Source of the DNA: Prionace glauca
Taxonomy: Eukaryota; Chordata; Chondrichthyes; Carcharhiniformes; Carcharhinidae
Assembly: GCA_037974335.1 (NCBI GenBank)
Contig: CM075760.1
Span: forward strand, 63,432,515 to 63,496,514
Reading direction: 5' to 3'
DNA length: 64,000 nt
Below are positions 54,191 to 64,000 of the stretch, one piece after another. Position numbers and translations under genes: made by a program. Every line of letters starts with the position of its first letter. Position 1 is the stretch's first letter. Below the pieces are notes generated by a model. It saw only the letters and a program-made list of their open reading frames with translations, made no database searches and had not been told where the DNA came from.

Positions 54191-55060
54191 AATCAGAGAT
54201 ATGCCATACTCAGTTTTGACAAAGACATGGTCTATCCTAATATATGCAGAGACAATGTGCGCTGTAATTTAAACTGAGACTGTTTCCAGCGTATCAGCGC
54301 TATCAGAAAATAGGGACATGATCTGGTGTGACATAAACAGAGATGTGGCCCAGTGGAATAACAAGTGAGACAATACAGAGTAAAACAAAATTTGAGAAAT
54401 GATAATGTGTAAAGTGAACAAAGGTATGATGTGGCGCATTAATTATGGAGACAGCGCAATAAAACTGTCGCCTCGTGTAATTTTGTCTGATTCTGGCCAT
54501 TGTAAGATATAAACTGAGACAAATCCGATGCAGTAATTCCAAACCAAACCTTTAGATCGATGTAAATTTTGACGGGGCAATTGCAGAAATAAATAATTCA
54601 TGTAACAGAATAATTAGAGACAGGATATTATTCAATATAAACAGGGAGGTGGACTAGTGCAGCAGTGATTGAGAGGCTGTCCATGTTTCTTTATAAATGG
54701 CAGGTTCCAACAATGTAATAACTGAGACAGAGCCTGGTGTAATGCAAACAGTAACACGTCCCGGTGCATTATCAGGAGTGAGAGGGTCCAGTGAAGTAAC
54801 AGCGGAGATATGGAGTTTCATGACATGAGGCGAGAATTAATTCCGTGCTCTCATAACTGCCAGAATAAATGGGGCAATGAGGCTTGGTGCAGTATTGTAA
54901 CAACTGGGATTTTGCTGAGTGCAGAATCAACTGAGAATTATTGCCAGATAATCAGAAATATCATTTCGTGTCAGAGAAACTGGGTCACGTTTAGGATGGA
55001 CAAAGACTGAGTCTACTACAGAAATAACTGAGATGATCATCTGTGTCGTGTCGTACACAA
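54030..55060 (+). repeat. Degenerate minisatellite
   Basis: Imperfect repeats of a theme such as taataactgagacag..c(c/t)ggtgcaat.taaacagagaca recur along this stretch, and also at 50340-50560 and 57590-57740. Units are heavily diverged and I could not fix one period. Confidence 0.5.
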
Positions 55061-55089
55061 GAGAGTGTCCTCCATCCTGCGTTTGACAT

Positions 55090-56725
55090 ATGCATAAAGG
55101 ACAAAGGTTAGCCAGGGAGAGGGCTGGCACACTCGAGGACAGGTGAGGGATTCTATGCGTGGAACCAGGGAAATGGCGAGGGATTAAATACTTTACATCA
55201 GTATTCACTAAAGAGAAGGACTTAGTGCATGATGAGTCTGGGAAAGGATGCAAAGATAGTTTGAGTCATTTTGAGAAAAAAAGGAGGGGATATTGGTGTT
55301 CGTGAGAAACAGTAAGGTAGACAAGTCCCCAGGGCCTGATGTGATATATTGCAGAATACTGAGACAGGCCAGGAGAAAATTGCTGGGGCCTTGAGAGAAA
55401 TCTTTGTATCATCACTAGCTACAGGGGAAGCACGAAGATTGGAGCTGATTTTTGTTTAGGAAGAATAGCAACAAAAAAACAGGTAAACACAGGCCAGTGA
55501 GCCTTATGTCAGTGGTCGGGAAATTATTGAAGACAGGATTTAAACCCACTTGGAAATAAATGGATGTAGTCGTGGGAGGCACCATGTTTCTTTTTTGAAG
55601 GCCCTATCGTTTCTCACTAACTTGATCGAGTTTTTTCGAGGAAGTGATGAAGTTGATTGATGAGGATAGGGATATTATTCAACATGGACTCCAATAAATC
55701 CTCAGACAAGGTCCCGCATGGCAGACTGGTACAGAAGGTGCAGTAAAATGAGATCAGAGGTGAGCTGGCTAGGTGGATGGAGAACTGGGTCGGTCATAGA
55801 AAACAGAGTGTCGCTGTGCAAGTGTGCATTTCTGAATGGAATGTTGTGGCTCAGGGATCAGTTCTGGTACCTTTGCTGTTTGTCATAGATATATAAATGA
55901 TTAGAAGGAAATTGGGGAATCAGCTTGGAGATAATCGGCACATTGGGGGAAAGGTTGGAGAGCAGAGGATGCTGATTTAAGGTAAATGGTGGCGGGGCAA
56001 AAAGAACTGATTGGTTGAATGGACGAGTAATTCGCATATTTGATTTATTGCAGAGAAAAGTAACAAGATCAGTTTTGTTCAGCAGAATGTGAAGAGACAA
56101 ATGGAAATGATGAAAACGCTACGAAAGTGAATATAGACGCCGAGGGACTTGAGTGAATTTGTGTATAAATCATTCATGATGTAAGACAGGTTGAGACAGC
56201 GTTAAACAAAAAAGTCAATAGTTTTTGTCTATTGGGGAAAAGAATACAGAAGCAAGGAAGTTGTGCTAAATTTGTAGAAAACGCTTTGAAAATCATCAAC
56301 CGAAAAATTCGGTCCAATTTTCGACACCGAACTCACGCAGAATGTAAAGTCAATAGGCTGGGTGTAACGTAAAACACGAGAATAATTCCAGAGATCAGAA
56401 ACTTCGGCGACGAAAATATTTTGGAGAGGTTCGAACTAATTTCCTTAACAGGAAGTTGCTGATGTGACTTTAATGAGACAATCAGAATCCTGAGGGGTGT
56501 TGACAGATTAGTTAGAGGGAAACTCTCAATGGCAGAAGGATCTTGACACAGAGGGCGCGGGTTGAAGTAATTTGGTGAAAGAAGCATGGAGACATCACGA
56601 AAAACATTTTCAGACAGTGAGTGATCCAGATCTGGAATGTGCTGTTTGAGAGTGTGGTGCAGGCAGCGCCAATTAATGGTTTCAAAATTGGATTGGATAA
56701 TTGTCTGAAAATGAACAAAATGCTA
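55090..56725 (+). mobile_element. Heavily degraded CR1-clade LINE
   Basis: aagtccccagggcctgatg (KSPGPD), ggccagtgagccttatgtcagtgg (RPVSLMSV), gacaaggtcccgcatgg (DKVPHG) and a tail near 56590-56720 (gtgatccagatctggaatg) appear in LINE order with many breaks. 56726-57210 holds nothing recognised. Confidence 0.7.
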
Positions 56726-57214
56726 GACTGTGGGGTACAGAGTGATATTGGATGAATTCCTCCTTTAAAAGGCCAACACAGACATGACGCTTCAAAATGA
56801 CCTTCTTCGCTGCTCTAAATACTTTATCAATGTTGAAAGGGAGACAGTGGCAATAAAGGTAATATCTCTGCGAGAGTAATTCCAAGGATAGGCAAATTTC
56901 TCAAGACAGATATTCAAATCCAAATACAACAGGTTTTAAAATACAATTACAATTTTGAATGTAAAGCTCGTTTCCTTAATTGCCGTTATGACGAGAAATA
57001 TATCAGATTCTCTAATACCCTGGCGATTGGCGATTACGTGCCTTCTATGATGGTCTAGAAAACCAGCAAATTCAAGGTATTAGCGATTGCCAATATATGC
57101 TGGCCTTACCAGCTGGGTATACAGCCCATGAAAGAATAAGAAACAGCAACTGAAATCAGCATTTCACAACACCTGCAATAGCAAAGCTCGTCCAGGAGAT
57201 GGCAGTGAAACAGC

Positions 57215-57962
57215 GTTTAACTTCTTTTGGCACGACACGATACACCTGTAATTCTCAGCCTTCTTATTCTTATTGATACAAAGGATTGAAACATCTGCAA
57301 TCTCCAGAGAAGGAGCAATATTCCTGTTTAACCGTTATATTCACCAATTCCATGGTAACCATCCTATATACTTTCTACTGTGTATAGGTTGTACAATCTC
57401 GGTAATACGATGAATCAGGATCAGGTGCATCATAAGGGTGGCCAAACCTTATGATATAAACAGTGATATTGCCTGGTGAACATGGACTGCAGCGATTCAA
57501 GATTGCAGCTCATCACCACTTTGTCAGGGGCAATTAGAGAAGGACAACAGATGTCAGTGCTGCCCACAACCTATAAATGATTAAAAATTATGCAGTAACA
57601 ACTGAGACAGAATCTAATCTAATATAGACAGATATGCTAGCAGAATCATGACATAACCTGACTGGAAGAGTCATATAAAGCAATGTATGGGATCTCTAGA
57701 GTAAGAGAGACAGAGCATGATATAATGTATAAATAAACAGTTTTTTCTGTGCGTATGACAATTCTAGAAAAAGGAATTTGTCCAATAATAACTAGCAGGT
57801 GTCAAATGAAGCAACATCAGATACAGGTTTTAATTCACAACTGATTGGGTAACGCTTTCCAAAAATAATAATCGAGAATTAGAACATTATAATTTGAATG
57901 ACTGGCTCCAGTGTATCACTAACAGAGACAGCTGGGCCTGGAGTCAGACTGGGACCTGATAT
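57215..57962 (-). repeat. Inverted duplication, right arm, with one 84-bp unit
   Basis: It is the partner of 52666-53425. Its outer end carries a single 84-bp unit, whereas the left arm continues into eight. 57963-58380 has no recognised feature. Confidence 0.8.
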
Positions 57963-58379
57963 AAAGAAACAATCATTTCTGGGGTCTTGGCGCAGGTTTC
58001 TTTGTATTGACGAACGATGCAGGGATTTGTGTGGCAAACACAGATTGGAAATCCCATGGCAACCGCAGGAGTGACTGACTCCACCCGACTAAGAGCTGCT
58101 GTTCTCAAGGAGGGGAGTGGGGTTTAATCATAACGGACTCCATAAAGTTCTGTTATCTGAGGTAACAATGATGAATCTGTCAGAGGAACAGAAAACAATC
58201 TGTTCCTTCTCATTCTTACAGGCAGTTCCACATATACAGACACAATTAGGACTCAATATGAAAAACTTCATCGGATGAAAAAAAACAGTGCAATAAATGC
58301 ACTGTTCGATCCAATGCTCATTTGTTCAAAGCCTTGGCTTGTAAATAGAATTGAATTTCGGAATGGTTCCTGGCAATTA

Positions 58380-58541
58380 CACACATACATACACACACAC
58401 ATTTAGGCATACACAAACACACACACACACATTCACACACACACATACACACACAGATTTAGGCATACACACACATTTAGGCATACACAAACACACACAC
58501 ACACATTCACATACACACACAAACACACACACGCATTTAGG

Positions 58542-58580
<39 letters not shown>

Positions 58581-58605
58581 TTAGGCATATACACACACAC
58601 AACAT
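58380..58605. repeat. CA-rich microsatellite with interspersed tttaggcat
   Basis: Long ACAC runs are broken by (a)catttaggcatac about every 35-70 bp, a higher-order pattern. 58606-59620 shows no supported gene. Confidence 0.95.
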
Positions 58606-60159
58606 TTATTGTCAAAAGATATTAGCACAAGACGGCAGCTGTAAAAAAATTGTACTTTATTCAGTCTTAATGAAGGATAGGGAGAGGCACAAAGCGAATG
58701 CTAGGACAGTTATATAGACGAACCATCAAAATGGTCCCATTCTCAAATTCTAATCTCATGAAGGGTATATCTAATTTATTTTCCAAAGTTACTGTGAAAT
58801 CGGGTTCGATCAACCTTTCAAGCTGTTCATTCCAGTTCATAACAACTCTTGTGTAAAAGTAAATGATCCCATTTCTGTCTCTCTGCTCAGTAGAATAAAT
58901 CTGTGCCCATGGGTTGCTGACCGTCCTCCCAATTGAAATATTCTCTCTTTAGTTAACCTACTTACAGCTTCATGATTTTGAATACGAATAGAAGTGTTCA
59001 AAAGACTGACAAGGAGTAGAGAGCGGCACCGAGAGAGTTAGGAGAAAGAAAAATGGAGCGCTGACAGATAAAGGCCCAGGAACAAAAAATAAGTAGCAGA
59101 TGGAGAGAAAATGATCAAACAATACAAGATAACAGCTATCATTCCCTCCCTTCACAGAACCCGGGGGAACTCAGTGAATATCCCACTGACCATCCAGTTA
59201 CGTCCGGGAATGCAAACTCTGAATGGATTACATCAGGCTTATTTGTAAATGTCACCACAATGAGATCTGTGCGACTCTGCCCTGACTCTGTGGGCAGATA
59301 TAGGCCGCACTGACAGATGTTCTCACCAGATTGTGGTCTCTGGATTTATTTTCTGCTCGGAAGTGAGATGTGTGGTTTGGAACCCGCAGCATGAAACAGG
59401 AAGTTGTGTTACCTGAGTATGAAACAACCGGGACCAGTTTGATGTTATCGCCGTGAACAGTCTTCCTGCCTGTGAGGGTGAACTCACTCTGACAGCATCA
59501 AGAACAGTCACACAGATTGCTGCCGGTCTCAGCATTACATTCACCTCCATTCCCATTTTAAGGAACCAAGAAAATGATCATATGGGGTTTACATAATGGG
59601 GTTTACATAAAATGGGGGTTTACATAAATTTATTGAAGGGAAGATGGACTGAAGATTATCACTAATAGAAAGGAGGGAAATTAAAGCATTTTTTTTCTTC
59701 GGAGGTGTTCTAAAATAGAAACTTTCAGGGTTGTGTGACAGAAATCGAGGAGAGAGATTAAGTGAGTGAACTGGCCTATTTCCGGCACTGAATTTTCCTC
59801 TGATGACACTTTTTGCTTCATCTTTTCAGTCGTAAGGTGCCTTAAGCAAAAAGAAAGATTTTTCTTTCCAACTTGGAGCTCGATTGGCTCCTAGATACTT
59901 GTTTAATTGAATTAATGGATACGGACAGAGCAAAGAGAAGTTATCTGATTTAGTTGCAGTCTGAGACAGAGAAAGAAAGGAGAGAAGTTCAGTGAGTCAT
60001 CTGAAAGATGCATTGCCTTGGCAGCGGAATGGCCAGCTGTACATCCCATGTACAGGACGCCAAGGGCGTCCAGGGCAATTCATTAACTTTGGGTATTGAA
60101 TGAGGCAAAGAATGTGTAACTAAATATTGAATAAGTTACCATAACTAATTGCCCTTATA

Positions 60160-60830
60160 AGATGGTGATGAGAATTGCTGCGAAATCTATGGTGAATGTC
60201 CTCACACCGCGCTGTTACAGACGGTGTTCTTGCATTTCATTCCAGCAACTGTGAAGGAAGGGCGATATTTTTCCAAATCAGGTATATGACTGACTTGGAG
60301 TGGAATTTACGGGTAATATTCCCAGGTAACTTTTACCCCATCCTTCCAAATGGTAACAGGCGTGTATTTGGAAGGTTTTGCCGAGGAGTCTTGGTCAGTT
60401 TCTGAAGTGAAACTTGAATACGGTATACAATACTTCTGTTGTTTGTCGGTGGTGGAGAGAGTGAGCATTTGGAAATGCTGTGCCAGTCAAGCCGGCTGCT
60501 CTGTTCTAAATACATTAAAACTTCTTGAATGTTGTTTGAGCTGCACTTATTCAAGCAAGTGGAGAGAACCCTCTTTCATCCTCAGTTGTGGCTTGTAGAC
60601 AGTGGACAGGTTTGGGGAGTCAGGAGGTGGGTTACTCACAGCAAGCTGACCCGATATTCCATCCGGAGCTTTTATATACCTAGTTAAGTCAGGAATTAGT
60701 CAATGGTAACCCTAACGATGTTTATAGTGGGAGATTCAGTATTGTAATATCATTGAATGACAAGGAGCAATGGATAGATTTTCTCTTTTTGGAGATGGTC
60801 ATTGCCTGACGCTAATATTACTAATAATCT
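60160..60830 (+). repeat. Dispersed shark repeat of unassigned family
   Basis: Blocks such as gaaggaagggcgatatttttccaa, tttgtcggtggtggagagagtgagca, ggggagtcaggaggtgggttact and tttggagatggtcattgcctg occur in order. Pieces recur at 53040-53140 and 61205-61380. Its class is not assigned. Confidence 0.6.
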
Positions 60831-60949
60831 CCAAATCACAAAAAAAAGTATTTAACATATTATTTTCAGCATTGTATTTGGTATGCATATAATTGCAGTT
60901 TATTTAATGTCGTTTATTAAGATTCAAATTTATTCAAATCACTTTGGCC

Positions 60950-61170
60950 TTTCTGTCACCAAAGAATCAAATCTGTCCCAGAATTCAGAGGGAAATTGAA
61001 TTAAGTCAGACCGAGGATCAGGAGCAGCTACCCAGCAGCCTTTGTGCTTTATTGACAAGTAATCACCCCATCACCACACATAAATCTCTGTAGAATAATT
61101 GGAGTCATTTTTAAAATGACTGCATAACTGTCACTCATTCGCAATTAAATAATTTCATTCGCCATTTCCC
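60950..61170 (+). repeat. Direct duplication with 62210-62640, copy 1
   Basis: gtcccagaattcag.gggaaat.gaattaa and accgaggat.a..agcagc.. and gtgctttattgacaagtaatcacc are shared with 62210-62340 and partly again with 62470-62640. Confidence 0.65.
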
Positions 61171-61204
61171 ATTCATTCATAAGGATTAGTGTATCTGAAA
61201 TTGA

Positions 61205-61380
61205 TTTATGGAAGGTGGGCGATGCTGCTGATGGCACCATTTATTCCCCATTGCTAATTGCATTCGGTAAGCTGGGGGTGAGCGCCCTTCATGAACTGCT
61301 GCAAAACCTGCTGTGTAGTTATATCCACAGTGCTGTTAGGGAGGGTGCTTCTACATTCCGACCCAGCGACATAAAAATAC
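61205..61380 (+). repeat. Second piece of the 60.2-kb dispersed repeat
   Basis: ccatttattccccattgctaattgc..cacagtgctgttagggagggtg..ccgacccagcgaca. Confidence 0.55.
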
Positions 61381-61606
61381 AGCAATGTACGTCCAATGTA
61401 TGTCCAAAAGAGGTTTATTAGTGTTTTGGAGTGGAATTTCCAGGCGAGACTGTTCCAATTCACCAATTGTCATCAATCCATAAAGATAAAGAATGATTTC
61501 ATCAATTATATTCAGCACTTTGCTAAAGGAAATACTGCGGATTCTGGAAACTGAAAAAAAAAACTGTAAATGCTGTAAAATCTCAACAGGTCTGAGAGCA
61601 TCTGTG

Positions 61607-61714
61607 GAGAGAGAATAGAGTAAGAAGTCTGACAACGCCAGATTTGAATCCAACCAATTGATTTGATCGTAAATTTTATTTAATAGCATCTCCACATCAT
61701 GAGAGAGAATAGAG
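61607..61714 (-). mobile_element. Short copy of the palindromic element with 14-bp target-site duplication
   Basis: Perfect direct repeats of gagagagaatagag at 61607-61620 and 61701-61714 flank an 80-bp insert. On the minus strand the insert starts TGATGTGGAGATG and ends GTTGTCAGACTTCTTA, the two ends of the element at 7206-7408. It is inserted in another repeat (61540-61606 and 61715 on). Confidence 0.75.
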
Positions 61715-62339
61715 CCAACGGTTCGAGTCAGGATGGCCCATTATCATTTAGAGGGAATTGAAGAGGGTGATGAAATTGAGAAATGATGAGACTGGAAAGG
61801 GATTAGGAAGATTTTGTTTTCCGATACTGTTAGTGATTGAGGCTTTGATTAGATTAATTAGGATGTAGAAGTTGATTATGATATTTGGGATCGTATATGA
61901 ATTGACACAATTTGTGTGTGTCTGAAAATAGTGTATAGAATTAAACAGTAGCTATTTTAACGATTCCTTTCTCACAGGAAAGTTATTCAGCTTCTCTGAC
62001 ACCTTGTTAGAAACAATGATGATCTCTCCAATCTGAAATGCTCTTCCGAAGCATTCTCCAGATTCGAAATGTTGTCTCTAATCTGTCTCCACAGATGCTG
62101 TCGGACCTGCTGAGATTTTCTGTTTGTTTTAAATGTTTAATTCTATACAATAGGTAACTGAACTTTGCTTCGTATAATTTATTGATATTAACATTTAATG
62201 ACGTTTTATTGGCTGTTTTGTCAGCAAGGAATAAAACTTGTCCCAGAATTCAGCGGGAAATGGAATTAATTTGGACCGAGGATAATGAACAGCAGCCTCT
62301 GCGCTTTATTCACATGTCATCACCTCATTGACACCTCAT

Positions 62340-62469
62340 AAGATGATTGGGCTCAGGAGGGAGAATTGTAATATTTGAAACATCTGGCTCTTTCATATGC
62401 AACAAATTACTCAACATGCCCTCACCCAAATTAGTGAAGCGATCAGGATGCAAAGTGAATAATGTGGCA
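62340..62469 (+). repeat. 130-bp inverted repeat, left arm
   Basis: It is the reverse complement of 62686-62815 with two mismatches. It interrupts the duplicated text cctctgcgctt.att..catgtcatcacctcatt found on both of its sides. Confidence 0.95.
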
Positions 62470-62685
62470 GCCTCTGCGCTTCATTGACATGTCATCACCT
62501 CATTATTACACAGAAAATCCTGATACATAGCTGAAGTGTGTGATGATTTTCAAAATGATGATATAAATGTGACCACTCATACCTCATGTGAAGTTACTGA
62601 ATCTTTAAATCCCTATTCATTATTACACAGTTGTGGGAAATAATGTAACACTTGTAGTTGCCCAGTGAGTCTCACAGCTTTCTGT

Positions 62686-62815
62686 TGCCACATTATTTAC
62701 TTTGCAGCCTGATCGCTTCACTAATTTGGGTGAGGGCATGTTGAGTAATTTGTTGCATATGAAAGAGCCAGATGTTTCAAATATTACAATTCTCCCTCCT
62801 GAGCCCAATCATCTT
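62686..62815 (-). repeat. 130-bp inverted repeat, right arm
   Basis: It is the partner of 62340-62469; the loop between is 216 bp. Confidence 0.95.
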
Positions 62816-63124
62816 CCTTCTTTTTATCTTGGAAAGGAAAATTCAGCATCAGCAGAGAAATGAACAGGAAAATCTTGTCTTCCTCTTTGTGAGGATCAGT
62901 TTGCTAACTCCCGATAAACCCAGGATGGATTTCACCCAGAAACTCTGGAAGGATTGAATATGTTAGGCTGACTGCAACGTGGAATAAAGGAGCTGATTCA
63001 ATATATGAAGTAGTCAAGCAGAAATATGGGAATGTAGAACAATATCTTTCAGTACCATCTATCAATGCATTCATCAATCAATTCACTGATTCCTCATTCA
63101 ATATATTCAGACATCCAGCTGTCA

Positions 63125-63840
63125 TTCATCGAGTCATAGAGTCATAGAGGTTTACAGCATGGAAACAGGCCCTTCGGTCCCACTTGTCCATGCCTCCCTT
63201 TTATTTAACCTGCCAGCTAATCCCAATTGGCTGCATTTGGCCCATATCCCTCTATACCCATCGTACACATATAAAAACTAAATGTTTTCTAAAAAGGTAC
63301 AATTGTACCTGCCTCTACTACTACCTCTGGCAGCTTTTTCCAGACACTCACCACCCTCTCTGTGACACAATTTTGCATTTCTCCCCTCTCATCTTAAGTC
63401 TATGCCCTCAAGCTTAGAGTCCCCTAATTTTGGGAAAATAATATTGACTATCCATCTTGTCTATGCCCCTCATTATTTTATAGACCTCAGCCTCCTACAC
63501 TCCAGAGAAAAAACGTCCCATTCTAGTTAGCCTATTATTATAATCCAAACCATCAAGTCCCAGTAGCATCCTAGTAAATCTTTTCTGGACTCTTTCTAGT
63601 TTAATAATAGTGTGACCAGAATTGCACATAATATTCCAAGTGTGGCCTTAACAATGTCTTGGACAACTTCAACAAGACATCCTAACTCCTGTATTCAATG
63701 TTCTGATCAATGAAACCAAGCATGCCGAATGCTTTCTTCACCACTCTATCTACCTGTACTCGACTTTGAAGTCGCTATGAACATGTACCTAGAGATCTCT
63801 TTGACCTGTAACTCTCCGCAACGTGCTACTATTGACTGAT
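63125..63840 (-). mobile_element. CR1-type LINE 3' end, antisense
   Basis: It starts gagtcatagagtcatagagg, continues ggaaacaggcccttcggtcc and ..gcctctactactacctctggcagc.., and ends near gatctctttgacctgtaactc. This is the reverse of an abundant shark CR1 3' end, moderately diverged. Confidence 0.75.
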
Positions 63841-64000
63841 TCATCCAACTATAATTCATTCAACAGTCATTCATTCCTGCATCAAAAATCGTGTATTTAT
63901 TTTTTTCATAGATGGTGACGTAATATTAATTTATTAGATCCAGCGATCCAGAGGCTCAGGGAAATGAAGTGAGGACAGGGATTTAAATCGGGCCATTGGA

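Noticed and set aside
58351-58615. His/Thr or Cys/Val frames in the CA repeat
   Set aside because: They are microsatellite translation products only.
59323-59556. 77-codon minus-strand frame ending near a possible donor (CAG/GTAAC)
   Set aside because: It resembles nothing I know and has no partner exon in reach; left unannotated.

Overview
The window looks like nuclear DNA of a cartilaginous fish, most likely a shark. The evidence is many copies of an elasmobranch-type tRNA-headed SINE (HE1-like), several CR1-clade LINE subfamilies, a GPR139-like receptor of a kind expanded in sharks, and T-cell receptor V segments with recognisable recombination signals. All calls come from reading the sequence; no database search was run.

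Region 1 (1-27 kb) is a C2H2 zinc-finger cluster. Two intact-looking genes lie on the minus strand (1886-3316, 16 good fingers; 15691-16728, 12 fingers) and one on the plus strand (10044-10844, 9 fingers). Around them are decayed relatives at 601-1300, 7858-8908, 13250-13915, 21027-21470 and 26155-26547. The finger regions are single exons without a visible KRAB or SCAN box. They are preceded by a non-coding exon with a conserved splice acceptor, and by CpG-rich NRF1/NF-Y/Sp1-type promoters at 4.5-4.9, 6.5-7.1 and 24.5-25.1 kb. Three promoter modules share a CCAAT box and a PBX-PREP decamer at the same 10-bp spacing. Two large CR1 LINEs (17.26-19.56 and 22.3-24.41 kb) are inserted here.

Region 2 (27-39 kb) is part of a T-cell receptor V cluster, best matched to TRA/TRD. 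Four V segments with 23-type recombination signals (27205-27698 minus, 29687-30151 plus, 33095-33466 plus, 36502-36958 minus) and one relic (35296-35390 minus) lie in mixed orientation. CTCF-like motifs sit near several of them. One V has its leader fused to the V exon with no intron. Truncated copies of the 22.3-kb LINE subfamily lie beside these segments.

Region 3 (38.9-41.9 kb) is a strand-asymmetric pyrimidine tract that runs into a 30-bp minisatellite of about 32 units.

Region 4 (42-50 kb) holds a two-exon GPR139-like receptor gene on the minus strand (exon 1 at 49397-49493, exon 2 at 44286-45181). Its only intron carries a nearly complete CR1 LINE in antisense. A tRNA-Thr-like gene with an altered anticodon is at 42.3 kb.

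Region 5 (50-64 kb) is gene-poor. It has tRNA-derived fragments, an 84-bp tandem array, a ~750-bp inverted duplication with arms 4 kb apart, a ~670-bp direct duplication, degraded LINEs, a CA-rich microsatellite and a nearly perfect 130-bp inverted repeat at 62.3-62.8 kb. No complete protein gene is supported there.
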